From IMG/VR virus record IMGVR_UViG_3300017917_002765, positions 62,001 to 126,000 of that record: a stretch of DNA of 64,000 nt; one strand, 5' to 3'. The DNA comes from a virus. Under the pieces are notes generated by a model that worked only from the letters and a program-made list of their open reading frames with translations, ran no database searches and had not been told where the DNA came from. Made by a program: the position numbers and the translations under genes. This document shows, one piece after another, positions 23,085-32,151 of the stretch (positions are counted from its first letter, which is position 1; each line of letters opens with the position of its first letter).

Positions 23085-25448
23085 CTATTTCAATACAAAA
23101 TTTGAAATGTTTGCCACTTTATTGACCGTAATGACATTTTCACCCCAATCACGAACAAGGTCATTGTGTGTAATCAAGAAGACAATTTCATACATGTCTT
23201 TTATTTTATCAAACAATGTTTTTAGTTTTTCAAGGTTCTCTGGTGCTACTTTACCTAAAACCTCATCAAACGTGATGAAATTAGGCATTGGCAAAGTTGA
23301 TAATTTACCCAATACACTTCTCAAAGCTAAACTGGCGGATGTTTTTTCAAAACCACTGGCAGATTTTAATAACTTTGAAGTTTCATCCTTATTAATCAAA
23401 AACTGAACATCGTTCTTATCATCTATAAATATCTCAACTTCAAAATCGCAAACGTCTTCCAACAATCTTTGAACCTCTGAATTTATGATTGGTAGTACCG
23501 ACCTTAATACCAATTTGCTAATACCTTTCTTACCAACCAATTCAATGTAAACCTTGAATATCTTTTCAATTTCCTCTTCTTTTTTGATTGTTTCGATTAG
23601 CTTAGTTTTGGTTGTTATGGCTTCTTTATGTTGTTTTATTTCGCTAGCAACACGTTCTATTTTAGTTATCGTTTCGTCTTTTGTATGTTCAAACACAGCA
23701 ATATCAGTTTTTACCTTAGAAACTGCCATATCTATACGCTTATTATGCTCAATAGCCTCAAGATTAAGATTATACTTCTTCAAATCATTCATCTTAGAAA
23801 CAACCTTGTTTCTTAATCCACCAATTTCAACTTCAAGTCTATCTCTATCTAATTCTAATCGGTTTTTCTGGTCTACCTTAACCTTTATTTGGTTTAATTC
23901 AGCCAAGTTATTGGTGAGTTCAACCAGTTTTTCACCTATAGCCAATAAATCTTCCCCTTTCTTGCTGATTTCAGCGTTGTGTTTATTGATGTGTTCGGTA
24001 TTATCCACATTATCTAACTTCCTATTACAAGATTGACAGATACCACCAGCAATCAAATCCTTAACAACACGTTGTAAACGGGAAATATCAGATTCAATAA
24101 CCGCCTTTTCAGATGAAAATGTGTTGAATTGTTTGGTATATTGGTGATGTAAATCTTCATCAAACTCAATCACACCCATATCTGTTATGGTATTACTTAG
24201 ACTTTCAATCCTAGCCTTTAGTTCTTTACCTTTTAATGTCAAAGAATCAACTTCTTCTTGTAACTTTGACGGGTTCATGGCCGATATGGTTACATCAATT
24301 TTTTCTTTGCTGTTTAACAACGAATCATTCTCATCTTTTAACGATTCAATCTTTGTTTTTGCTTCTTCAAGACGATTTTTAAGAATACTGTTCAACTCTT
24401 CATTCTCAGCTATCTTGACTTCGTGTTCGGTAATATCATTTGTAAGAGAGATAACATCGTATTCGTTAGACTTTTTCTTACGAGAGAATTCGTTATACAT
24501 TTCCCTAACAGCTGCTTCTTTCATTTCCAGTATTTCAAGCCCTATAAGTCTAGTTAATACTTTACCAGATTCGGTAGTAGTTAACCCTATAAGGTCGTCT
24601 AAGTTCTTTTCTGTCGCCAAAACTAGCATTTCAAAGTCCTTCTCATTACCTATTGTTTCCCTAAGTCTAGCAGTTGTCTTTTTAGCATCTTCATCATTCA
24701 ATTCTTGCTCTTCACCATCTGGCAATAGTTTATAGTAGTTAACCTTGTTTACAACAGTCCACCCACCAGCTTTCTTTGCTGTTCTTTTCATCTTACGTTC
24801 AATGATTATTTCTTCACCCTCTATTTCAATCATACCTCTAACTACCAATTCATTCTTACCACTAAACGTATTAAAAACTTCTTCGTTTTTATCTGTCTTG
24901 GTTGTGGTACCATGAAGTAAGAATTTCATTGCATCTATTGTAAGAGTTGTTTTACCCCCTTGGTTAGGTGGGTTTGAATTAACAATTGTTAATCCTTTTA
25001 CCTTACTAAAAGGTAGATAATTGTTCTCACCAAATGATAAGAAGTTATCTATCATAACCCACTTTATAGACCAACTTCTATGTTGAGATTGCGTCAGGTC
25101 CACATTAAGTTGACCATTTACTTTATCATCCAACGCAATGATTCTATCAAAATCAATGTTTTTACCGTCTCTGGTGATGAGTTCTTTCATCAATGCTCTT
25201 TGATAGTTAACATCCATGATGTTCTCTATATTAGCACCAGTTATTTCGATTGTCTCACCCTTATCAGTATATTTTACTGGTCGATAAACAACAATAATGT
25301 TATTCTTGTTTACCCCATACTTTTTAGCAAAGTAATTCTTAACCTTATTCTTAGCTTCCTTTGAATAGTTATGGGGCTGGTCGTCCCAATAAACCTTTAT
25401 CTTTGAATAAGGTGAAATCTTAATGTTTTTTTCTAATGTTGTTTCCAT
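23085..25448 (-). CDS. gp46-like SMC/Rad50-type recombination nuclease subunit
   Basis: 787 aa. Walker A NPPNQGGKTT at 159-168, long coiled coil, zinc hook CQSC near 470, ABC signature in GFEKTSASLALRS near 692, Walker B FITFDEVL near 728. This is the ATPase partner of the Mre11-like nuclease at 27614-28426, and together they resect DNA ends for recombination-dependent replication. The first ~125 residues precede the ATPase core (VMIDNFLSFGENNYLPF) and are an unusual extension. Partner genes are split by a plus-strand insertion. A promoter is at 25476-25506. Confidence 0.92.
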   Translation of the reverse strand: METTLEKNIKISPYSKIKVYWDDQPHNYSKEAKNKVKNYFAKKYGVNKNNIIVVYRPVKYTDKGETIEITGANIENIMDVNYQRALMKELITRDGKNIDFDRIIALDDKVNGQLNVDLTQSQHRSWSIKWVMIDNFLSFGENNYLPFSKVKGLTIVNSNPPNQGGKTTLTIDAMKFLLHGTTTKTDKNEEVFNTFSGKNELVVRGMIEIEGEEIIIERKMKRTAKKAGGWTVVNKVNYYKLLPDGEEQELNDEDAKKTTARLRETIGNEKDFEMLVLATEKNLDDLIGLTTTESGKVLTRLIGLEILEMKEAAVREMYNEFSRKKKSNEYDVISLTNDITEHEVKIAENEELNSILKNRLEEAKTKIESLKDENDSLLNSKEKIDVTISAMNPSKLQEEVDSLTLKGKELKARIESLSNTITDMGVIEFDEDLHHQYTKQFNTFSSEKAVIESDISRLQRVVKDLIAGGICQSCNRKLDNVDNTEHINKHNAEISKKGEDLLAIGEKLVELTNNLAELNQIKVKVDQKNRLELDRDRLEVEIGGLRNKVVSKMNDLKKYNLNLEAIEHNKRIDMAVSKVKTDIAVFEHTKDETITKIERVASEIKQHKEAITTKTKLIETIKKEEEIEKIFKVYIELVGKKGISKLVLRSVLPIINSEVQRLLEDVCDFEVEIFIDDKNDVQFLINKDETSKLLKSASGFEKTSASLALRSVLGKLSTLPMPNFITFDEVLGKVAPENLEKLKTLFDKIKDMYEIVFLITHNDLVRDWGENVITVNKVANISNFVLK

Positions 25449-25475
25449 TATCGTTCTCCGTATAAATTTTATTTA

Positions 25476-25506
25476 CAAATATACTAATATTTTATGTCTT
25501 TTGCAA
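25476..25506 (-). promoter_or_regulatory. Bacteroidota-type promoter for gp46
   Basis: Minus strand TTG (25504-25506), 20 bp, TATATTTG (25476-25483). Leader about 25 nt. Confidence 0.78.
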
Positions 25507-25555
25507 CTTTATTACATATTTATATGTGTATAACAAACTTTTAAAATGTAATACA

Positions 25556-26317
25556 ATGGAATTATTTAATTATCAACTAGATTTATTAGAATCTTATAAA
25601 ACAAATCGATTTGTTTTGGTTAAACATAGTCGACAAATGGGTATAACCACCACTATTATCGAACACATAATCTATTTATTATTAGATAACAAAAAACATA
25701 AAATTACGCTAATAACACCAAGCTTATCTGTTGGTAAAGAAATTCTAAATAAAATTAGGGTTGACGCTAGAATTATACACGCTGGTGTTTTTGACCAAAA
25801 AACAAATAAAATAGTGCTTAAAAACAATAACCAAATTAAAATAGGTCATAATTCTTGTGTGTTTCGTGGTGAAATAGTTACCGATGTTATTATTGATAAC
25901 GGGTGTTTTCTTAAAAACTTAAATGATGTTATTAGTAACGCAAAAGTAAACATCACCCAAAATTATGGTTCTATTATAATAGTTTCTTCAAATAAAAAAG
26001 GATTTACTTATTTTAATGAACTGTTTAATAAAACAGATAATCTATTCAAAAAACATTTAATCCATTGGCATATGAATCCTAATTATGATGAAAAATGGTA
26101 TGAAGAAATTAAAAATTTATATTTTGATAGTGATAAATTAAAATGTGAATATGATTTAATTGACATCGAAGAAACCAAAAAAACAAAAGATAGATTAATA
26201 AGTTTTCGCTTAACTGACGACATATACACCATTTTAACTGAAAATTTACTAAAAAGAGACATGTCATTGTCTGAATATTTAAGATTGTTAATTAAAAAAG
26301 ATTTCAATGGAAAATAA
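25556..26317 (+). CDS. Degenerate terminase-like ATPase with C-terminal ribbon-helix-helix
   Basis: The start MELFNYQ at 25556 is preferred over 25526. Residues 1-150 resemble the ATPase half of phage large terminases (YQLDLLES, KHSRQMGITTTI in place of RQxGKTT, TLITPSLSVGKEILNKI). The Walker A Lys is Ile and the Walker B position is VIIDNG rather than DE, so ATP hydrolysis is unlikely. The last ~45 residues (RLISFRLTDDIYTILTENLL, MSLSEYLRLLIKKDF) look like a ribbon-helix-helix DNA-binding domain. The nuclease half of a terminase is missing. It overlaps an HNH gene by 11 bp and lies against the surrounding operon, so it probably belongs to a mobile module. Confidence 0.65.
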   Translation: MELFNYQLDLLESYKTNRFVLVKHSRQMGITTTIIEHIIYLLLDNKKHKITLITPSLSVGKEILNKIRVDARIIHAGVFDQKTNKIVLKNNNQIKIGHNSCVFRGEIVTDVIIDNGCFLKNLNDVISNAKVNITQNYGSIIIVSSNKKGFTYFNELFNKTDNLFKKHLIHWHMNPNYDEKWYEEIKNLYFDSDKLKCEYDLIDIEETKKTKDRLISFRLTDDIYTILTENLLKRDMSLSEYLRLLIKKDFNGK

Positions 26318-27002
26318 TTGTAACACTAAAAAATGCACCAAATGTAATGAGATTAAAAACATTTCTGAATTTGGTTATGATAAAAAAGGAAAATATTTTG
26401 TTAAGTCAGTGTGTAAAGTATGTAAACGAAAAATAGATAAATATTATGTTACTCATAATAAAACAAGTGTGGTAAATTCTTTAAAAAAATACCATAAGAG
26501 TGAAAAAGGAAAACAAACATTGAAAAAGTCTAGGGTTAAGTGGCGTGAAAATAATAGAGAAACATATTTAAAGTCTAGTAAAAAAAGTAATTTAAAATTT
26601 CGTTTAAACAATAAAGAAAAAATTAATTTTTGGTTTAGGGAAAAGAGAAAAACTGACCCAATTTTTAAATTAAGTTGCAATATTAGGTCTAGCATTTACA
26701 CTAGCTTAAAAGAAAATAAATTAATTAAAAATTCTAAAACACATGAAATACTTGGGTGCTCTTTTGAGCAACTTAAACAACACCTTGAAAGTAAATTTGA
26801 GTCTTGGATGAATTGGGATAATTATGGTAAATACAATGGTGAATTGAATCATGGATGGGATATTGACCATATAATTCCAATATCAACTGCGGTGACGGAA
26901 GAAGATGTTATTAGGTTAAATCATTATAGTAATTTACAACCATTATGTAGTTATGTTAACCGAGTAATTAAACGTGATTACACTACTCATGTTTCACCAT
27001 AA
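26307..27002 (+). CDS. HNH homing endonuclease
   Basis: 231 aa. N-terminal zinc-finger-like part (CTKCNEIKNISEFGYDKKG, CKVCKRK), a very basic middle, and the HNH core near the C-terminus: GWDIDHIIPISTA, NLQPLCSYVNRVIKRD (His-Asn-Asn/His arrangement). The layout is that of phage HNH endonucleases. Plus strand, AT-rich, coupled to the terminase-like gene, and its 3' end overlaps the opposite-strand gene 26987-27382 by 16 bp. Confidence 0.85.
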   Translation: MENNCNTKKCTKCNEIKNISEFGYDKKGKYFVKSVCKVCKRKIDKYYVTHNKTSVVNSLKKYHKSEKGKQTLKKSRVKWRENNRETYLKSSKKSNLKFRLNNKEKINFWFREKRKTDPIFKLSCNIRSSIYTSLKENKLIKNSKTHEILGCSFEQLKQHLESKFESWMNWDNYGKYNGELNHGWDIDHIIPISTAVTEEDVIRLNHYSNLQPLCSYVNRVIKRDYTTHVSP

Positions 27003-27382
27003 ATATCCTTATTCTTTTTCTTTAATTTTTCAACAGCCAATTCTTTGTTAAGTTGTTCAATTGATTGGTTAGCTTTACTCAAATCAATTTGAGAATCCTC
27101 ATAAAGCTTTATGTATTTCTTAAGGTTTTCAGCAACCTCATCATCAACCATAGTCACTGGGACTTCAACTATCTTTTCTACAATTTTTTCAACTGGAACC
27201 TCAACTATCTTTTCTACAATTTTTTCTTTGGTTGTTACCATCGGTGTTGAACCATATTTTTCAGAAGTAAAACCTTGTTTTAAAAGCTTTAATGTAAAAT
27301 CATCAATATTGGTTATATTGTTTACTCTACAATAATCCCATATCTCATTGTTCAGTTCCTTCGGTATTTCCACGGCTATCAA
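26987..27382 (-). CDS. Protein with tandem EKIVEKIVEVPV repeat (131 aa)
   Basis: N-terminal ~40 residues (MIAVEIPKELNNEIWDYCRV, FTLKLLKQGF) resemble a small DNA-binding or ribbon-helix-helix fold. Then EKIVEKIVEVPV occurs twice in tandem, followed by a charged coiled coil. I have the impression that similar short repeats occur in proteins of other large phages, but I know no function. The last codons overlap the plus-strand HNH gene. It overlaps 27345-27617 by 38 bp. Confidence 0.7.
   Translation of the reverse strand: MIAVEIPKELNNEIWDYCRVNNITNIDDFTLKLLKQGFTSEKYGSTPMVTTKEKIVEKIVEVPVEKIVEKIVEVPVTMVDDEVAENLKKYIKLYEDSQIDLSKANQSIEQLNKELAVEKLKKKNKDIYGET
27165..27226. repeat. 26-bp direct repeat in coding sequence
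   Basis: Two identical 26-bp copies at 27165-27190 and 27201-27226, offset by 36 bp (12 codons). They encode the duplicated EKIVEKIVEVPV segment. The identity at DNA level suggests recent duplication or slippage. Confidence 0.9.
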
Positions 27383-27617
27383 TATATTTTAATATGTTAT
27401 TTAGCTCTTCTTCTGATTGATGAAGAAATAACATTTCACCAAATTCTTCATCTATTTCTAAATGAATTATTGGTTTATCTATTCTGGCATAATATGCATC
27501 AAATCTAGCTACCTCTCCATTTACCAATTCAAATTCATCAAATTTTTCTGGTAATTTGTTTAAGAAAGCTTTTAACTCTCTAATTGTTATTCCTTTGTTT
27601 TCATTATTTTCACTCAT
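27345..27617 (-). CDS. Conserved phage protein of unknown function (90 aa)
   Basis: Begins with a helix (TIRELKAFLNKLPEKFDEF) then beta strands, ends in a Glu/Thr-rich tail. It lies between gp47 (4-bp overlap) and the repeat protein. No function recognised. Confidence 0.68.
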   Translation of the reverse strand: MSENNENKGITIRELKAFLNKLPEKFDEFELVNGEVARFDAYYARIDKPIIHLEIDEEFGEMLFLHQSEEELNNILKYIDSRGNTEGTEQ

Positions 27618-28426
27618 AAATTTGTTAATTTTTCTTCACCAGTCTCTAGGTCTTCCAAAGACTTTATTTTAAATTGATAATACGGATATTTGTTTTCAAC
27701 ATCATGTTCTGTAAATGTTTTTGATTCAACATCCCACAACAGAAACCCGTGGTTGCTTACATTCTCTCCAAAATTTTGTTGTATAAGTGATGATGGATAA
27801 GCCACCAATATACCTTTGTGATTGAAGACTTGTCTTTTATGTATATCACCCAATAAAACAAAATCACAACCCTCAAATTCATCTAATTCAGCTCCATGGT
27901 CAATTTCATAACCAATATCTGTTTTAGCGTTTATAAGCGGAGCATGAAATAACCCAATGTATGTTTTGTCGTTACCGAATTCATTTCTAGCCGCTTCAAT
28001 GTTTGGTCTTTTGTTTTCTTCAAATATTGAATAAACACACCAAACTATATTATCATCCAAATAACACTTGCTTTCTTTAAAGTAATTTATGTCGTTGTCT
28101 GGTAAGAATTGAACCATCGGTGTTATGCTATCCATGCGGTCTTTGTTATTTTCCAACAAATCATGGTTTCCAGCTATTAAAATTACTGGAGCTATCTTTT
28201 CTAAAGATTTCAATAGCCAAGTCCCAAGTATCAACTGTTCGTTTGAAATGATTATTTTCTGGTGAACTAGGTCACCAGCAATTACTATTCTTATTTCTTC
28301 TCTTTGATAATCTTTTACTAATTCTTTGATGTCTATCAAAAGTTGTTTAAAAACATCTTTATATTCATCATGTAATCTAAATGTTCTGATATGAATATCA
28401 GCCAAATGCACAATAGTTTTAACCAT
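27614..28426 (-). CDS. gp47-like Mre11/SbcD nuclease subunit
   Basis: 270 aa calcineurin-like phosphoesterase. Metal-binding motifs in order: HLADIHI (about 7-13), IAGDLVHQ (about 49-56), LIAGNHDLL (about 84-92), GLFHAPL and VLLGDIHKRQ. Partner of the SMC-type ATPase at 23085-25448. Overlaps the PD-(D/E)XK nuclease gene by 8 bp. The class of recombination nuclease is clear; the usual C-terminal capping part is short. Confidence 0.92.
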   Translation of the reverse strand: MVKTIVHLADIHIRTFRLHDEYKDVFKQLLIDIKELVKDYQREEIRIVIAGDLVHQKIIISNEQLILGTWLLKSLEKIAPVILIAGNHDLLENNKDRMDSITPMVQFLPDNDINYFKESKCYLDDNIVWCVYSIFEENKRPNIEAARNEFGNDKTYIGLFHAPLINAKTDIGYEIDHGAELDEFEGCDFVLLGDIHKRQVFNHKGILVAYPSSLIQQNFGENVSNHGFLLWDVESKTFTEHDVENKYPYYQFKIKSLEDLETGEEKLTNL

Positions 28427-29204
28427 TATTTTTCATTATATTATAGTGGTGCATCTCAATCAATTGCTTAGCTTCTTTTTTAAGATACATTATTTGTATT
28501 TTTTGAAACGTCTCTTTTTCTTTATCCCAATATAAAACATAAATCTGTCTGCATTTACGTTTAGGAAATTCTAACTCATACATGTAAGCATAAACACTTA
28601 ATTGTAAACTATATATCGACCATTGACATGCTTGTAGGTGGTCAAAAGGTTTATGAAGTGTTTCAAACCCATATGGGTTATAGAAATTAAAAACTCTGTT
28701 TGTTTTGTAATCAGCAACATCAAAAAACACATCATTAATATCAATGATTAAGTCTGACGTTCCAGCTAATTCATATTCTTCAGAAAACAAAATTCTTTCT
28801 GGCCACATTGCTTGTCCTTCATCTACATTCAAAGTATTGTAGGCATCAATAACTTTTTGTTCAAAAACACCGTCTTCATTGTCTGGTGGAAAATACCATT
28901 TATTTGCCAATAAATAGCGTTCTACAATATCATGCACCTTTGTACCATAAACATTGGCTTCATCATTTAAAAATTGCCAATAATCTAAGATTTGTTGTTG
29001 TGACATACCGATATAGCGTTCTTGCTTAACATTATCGGCTTGTCTAGTAATAGCCAAAGAAACACCTTCTGCATCAAAGTGTGGTTCTATTGATGCTAGA
29101 GTTGTAGTGACTGATTTGTATATCTTACCAGTCTCCCTATGATGATATTTATGTTGGATTGGTTCTAAGAACAATGGCCCAACCCATTTTTTTATTTTAC
29201 CCAT
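28419..29204 (-). CDS. PD-(D/E)XK nuclease (Cas4/RecB-like)
   Basis: 261 aa. YGTKVHDIVERYLL, then AGTSDLIIDIND with the active-site Asp, FFDVADYKTNR giving the D-x-K pair, and QLSVYAYMYE as the QxxxY motif, the order seen in RecB-family nucleases. An exonuclease or end-processing function in recombination is likely from its place between gp47 and primase. The promoter box is four bases before the ATG. No Cys cluster is visible, so it is unlike iron-sulfur Cas4 proteins. Confidence 0.82.
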   Translation of the reverse strand: MGKIKKWVGPLFLEPIQHKYHHRETGKIYKSVTTTLASIEPHFDAEGVSLAITRQADNVKQERYIGMSQQQILDYWQFLNDEANVYGTKVHDIVERYLLANKWYFPPDNEDGVFEQKVIDAYNTLNVDEGQAMWPERILFSEEYELAGTSDLIIDINDVFFDVADYKTNRVFNFYNPYGFETLHKPFDHLQACQWSIYSLQLSVYAYMYELEFPKRKCRQIYVLYWDKEKETFQKIQIMYLKKEAKQLIEMHHYNIMKNNG

Positions 29205-29208
29205 AATG

Positions 29209-29239
29209 CAAATATACTAATTGTTATCTGTATATGCAA
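29209..29239 (-). promoter_or_regulatory. Bacteroidota-type promoter, leaderless start at 29204
   Basis: Minus strand TTG (29237-29239), 20 bp, TATATTTG (29209-29216); four bases to the ATG. Confidence 0.78.
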
Positions 29240-29243
29240 GTTT

Positions 29244-30203
29244 TTAATATAATTCATTATCAGAAAGCTGTCTGGCAGACATAAGTAACTTTGTGATACC
29301 CTTTTTACCAAGCTTTTCGTGTATTTTAGACGGGTCATATCCCTCTGGACATCTAACAATCCTGATTCTATTTCTTAAATTACCAAAATTTAGTTGTCGA
29401 TATAGATTTAAAGCATCAATATACGCATCATCATCTAACACTATTACCACATAACTCATAGCATGGTCATGTAACAATTCAATAAGCTTTGGTGGAATGT
29501 ATTTACCTAACAGAGGAACAGAATTTGGTACTACTACATGGTCTGTAACACCTTCTACCAAATAAATTGTAGCGTCAAAATTTAATTTACATTCATTAAA
29601 AATAATTTCTTGTTTTTCAGCTTCTGGATTTATGTATTTTAGCTTGGTTTTCTCTTTTTCGAACCATCTGGCAACAAAATAATTTAGTTTACCATCGACA
29701 TCATAAGATGGAAAAATAACTCTATTATAATATTTACCAACATACGTATACCCAATATCAAATTCTTTGATAATATCATCTGTTATCCCACGCTCATACA
29801 GGTATCTTTTGGCTAATCTAGATTTATAGTCCTTATCTGTACAATCTGAAAGTTTTTTAAAACCATCTGGAAGCGTTACTACAATTTCTTTATGCTCTTT
29901 TTCATAGAAAGTATCAGCATCTGGTTTTACCAATAGGTAATCTCTTAGGTTTTTTTGCGTCCCATAACGCTTTAAAAGCCTTATTACAGAGCCGTGCATG
30001 TCATTAATATCCTGACAAGCCCAACATTTAAATAAACCCCTATTATAATTGATTTCAAGATTGCCTTTACCATCACCTTCTGGCATACCTTTATCAGCTG
30101 AACAAGCTGGACAATCAAAAGATATTTGACCAGTTTCTTCGTTATGCTTCTTGTGTTCACCCAAAAAGCTTTCTAATATGTTAACAAGTAGTAATTGCGC
30201 CAC
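29244..30203 (-). CDS. DNA primase (zinc-binding and TOPRIM domains)
   Basis: 319 aa. Zinc ribbon at about 30-65 (FDCPACSADKG and LFKCWACQD). The TOPRIM region holds IYLVEGVTDH (catalytic Glu) and VIVLDDDAYIDA (the DxD pair). It corresponds in role to T4 gp61, making RNA primers for the lagging strand with the helicase at 55498-58002, though its domain order is closer to DnaG-type primases. A promoter sits four bases before the ATG. Confidence 0.9.
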   Translation of the reverse strand: MAQLLLVNILESFLGEHKKHNEETGQISFDCPACSADKGMPEGDGKGNLEINYNRGLFKCWACQDINDMHGSVIRLLKRYGTQKNLRDYLLVKPDADTFYEKEHKEIVVTLPDGFKKLSDCTDKDYKSRLAKRYLYERGITDDIIKEFDIGYTYVGKYYNRVIFPSYDVDGKLNYFVARWFEKEKTKLKYINPEAEKQEIIFNECKLNFDATIYLVEGVTDHVVVPNSVPLLGKYIPPKLIELLHDHAMSYVVIVLDDDAYIDALNLYRQLNFGNLRNRIRIVRCPEGYDPSKIHEKLGKKGITKLLMSARQLSDNELY

Positions 30204-30207
30204 CTTG

Positions 30208-30238
30208 CAAAGGTACGAATAAAAATTGAATAAAACAA
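30208..30238 (-). promoter_or_regulatory. Bacteroidota-type promoter, leaderless start at 30203
   Basis: Minus strand TTG (30236-30238), 20 bp, TACCTTTG (30208-30215); four bases to the ATG. Confidence 0.78.
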
Positions 30239-30239
30239 A

Positions 30240-30884
30240 TTACTTCCAAAAACCCATTTTCATCATGTAACCACGAGCAGCGACATAAGCATCTGAAGTA
30301 TCAAATGTTTCCTTCTTTAGCTTATTGTTTTTATCATAGAACCATGTGATTTGAGGTTCCAATTCAGCCACTTTTTCCCATAGGACATATTTCTTGTCTA
30401 CATCAAAGTCATAACCGCCAAATAAAACTGGTTCATTTTTAGCTATTTGTTTTTCTGAAAGTGGTGTTCCATCCTTCTTAAATTTACGAACAGCCATTAG
30501 TTCTGGAAACGCATATTTACGGGCATCGTAAGACGAAATAAAATCTGGAACAACACCAATAGTGTCATAAACAGACTTGGAAATCATACCATTAAAGCGT
30601 AAAAGAGTTGCGATAGTATATACATTGTTTGATTGTAAAAGCGGCTCTTCAATCACAACCTTTGTAATACCAAAATCAGCATATTTGTTTAAAAACTCAG
30701 TTTGGAATATTTCAACCTTTCTAAAAAGTTCTTCCAATTTATTTTCTGGTTTTGGTTTAACTTTCGGACTAACGTGGTGTAATAGTTTTAATTCTCCATT
30801 GTCACCTAAGTCTTCAAATAACGCAATACCAATAGTGGAAGTAGAAACATCTAAGGCTAAAATATAATTTGGCTTTTTACTCAT
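30240..30884 (-). CDS. RuvC-like Holliday junction resolvase
   Basis: 214 aa, RNase H-fold. First Asp in ILALDVSTSTIGIALF, Glu in VVIEEPLL, and the C-terminal Asp in DTSDAYVAARGY, the pattern of phage RuvC-type resolvases. It probably resolves recombination and replication branches before packaging, in the role T4 fills with endonuclease VII. It ends the gene run downstream of the tail module; no promoter of either class is clear upstream. Confidence 0.82.
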   Translation of the reverse strand: MSKKPNYILALDVSTSTIGIALFEDLGDNGELKLLHHVSPKVKPKPENKLEELFRKVEIFQTEFLNKYADFGITKVVIEEPLLQSNNVYTIATLLRFNGMISKSVYDTIGVVPDFISSYDARKYAFPELMAVRKFKKDGTPLSEKQIAKNEPVLFGGYDFDVDKKYVLWEKVAELEPQITWFYDKNNKLKKETFDTSDAYVAARGYMMKMGFWK

Positions 30885-30929
30885 AGTATTTTTATTTTAA
30901 TCTAATGAGTGTTTTTTAAAGGTAAAGTC

Positions 30930-32132
30930 TTAGAGACTTATTTTCACGTTCAAAGCCAAAAATTCGTTTACATTCTTAACCAAGTGTCTATCTGTTTTTG
31001 CTACTGCGATAAGGTTTCCAGTATTATCATATAAACCAAGTTCACTGATTCTTGGTGAATCAGTTCCTGTAAATGTTGAATTGGTCGAACCACCAAATTC
31101 ACCTCTATTTGCTATACAAGTTACGTTCTGATAAACAGCCGTTGATACACTGTTAAAAGTAACTGATGTAGCACTAGCTACTGTTGCATCATAATTAGAA
31201 ACTATTGATGGGTGTGTGATTACAATAATACCTTTATCTAAATAAGCTATACCAACTGGTGTATCAGCACTAAGACCTAGGTTTGTATTTGTTTGAAGAT
31301 TGTATAGTTGTTTTCCATTAATACTAAATGGTTTACTTGTGTTATAACCAGTTGCCCAACTTAATGAGGCAGAACCACCATTAGGTGTTAGTATGCTGTC
31401 TGAAAACAATAAAGCAATATTTGGTCCTAAAAAACTTGTGACTGTAGAGGTTTCTCTAATATTAGCATCTTGTACATTAACTGAACTAGTTCCATTTTGG
31501 AATGTGCTATACATTGTATATGTACCAGCCGAAGTTGGTAGAACAACTTGAATTGTTTTCCCATCAATACATTCACCATAATTAGCATTATTAATTGCTA
31601 TTGTAACTATATTTGTTTGAGCTAAACCACTAAGAGCTGTATCTGAATAACCACCTAAATTAAAAGTAACACCAGTATAGTTACTATCTTCAATTGATGA
31701 TAAAGAAAGACCAAAAGAATAGAATAAATTAACTAAACTATCAGTTGTATAATTGTTTCTATTGATAGTATTTTTTGTTAAAGTTGTTCCTGTAAGGGTT
31801 GTAACACCGTTTTCGATTTGTTCTACAGTCACATTTATTGATTGAGTTTCTACTGATTTTCTCAACGCACCACTTGGATTTAAAATTAAAGGATTTTTTA
31901 TTACCACTAATTCAGCAGTACTATTACTAGTTGTTGAATTAACACCAATATCACCAGCTTCAGCTGGTACTTGTCCAGTTGTTAACGGTAATGTTACATT
32001 GTAATTTGCATCAGAGTCACCTAAAGCAAATGTAGAAATAAGTGCATTATTAGTAGAAACAAGCTTTTGTCTACCATAAGGTGTTAGCTTTGCTATAAGT
32101 GTTGTTGTTGTTGCTGTTGATATGAATCCCAT
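30930..32132 (-). CDS. Tail fibre or baseplate appendage protein (400 aa)
   Basis: The N-terminal ~45 residues (LTPYGRQKLVSTNN, FALGDSDANYN) are shared with the neighbour at 32152-34260 (LTEKGREQLALGQ, WAIGDSEINYD). This GR..L...GDS.xNY head is probably an attachment domain. The rest is Thr/Ser/Asn-rich and beta-like, ending ISELGLYDNTGNLIAVAKTD, also echoed in the neighbour (VTEVGIYDSNLNLVCIGK). Probably a virion adhesin. Confidence 0.75.
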   Translation of the reverse strand: MGFISTATTTTLIAKLTPYGRQKLVSTNNALISTFALGDSDANYNVTLPLTTGQVPAEAGDIGVNSTTSNSTAELVVIKNPLILNPSGALRKSVETQSINVTVEQIENGVTTLTGTTLTKNTINRNNYTTDSLVNLFYSFGLSLSSIEDSNYTGVTFNLGGYSDTALSGLAQTNIVTIAINNANYGECIDGKTIQVVLPTSAGTYTMYSTFQNGTSSVNVQDANIRETSTVTSFLGPNIALLFSDSILTPNGGSASLSWATGYNTSKPFSINGKQLYNLQTNTNLGLSADTPVGIAYLDKGIIVITHPSIVSNYDATVASATSVTFNSVSTAVYQNVTCIANRGEFGGSTNSTFTGTDSPRISELGLYDNTGNLIAVAKTDRHLVKNVNEFLALNVKISL

Positions 32133-32151
32133 TTTATATGTTTTTTACTGG

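Noticed and set aside
23554-24036. Plus-strand ORF of 160 codons, and another at 24187-24735
   Set aside because: Both lie antisense within the gp46 coiled coil and have the Ser/Leu-rich composition expected of a shadow.
25556-26317. Active large terminase subunit
   Set aside because: Walker A Lys is replaced, the Walker B acidic pair is missing, the nuclease half is absent and it is on the strand opposite the virion genes.
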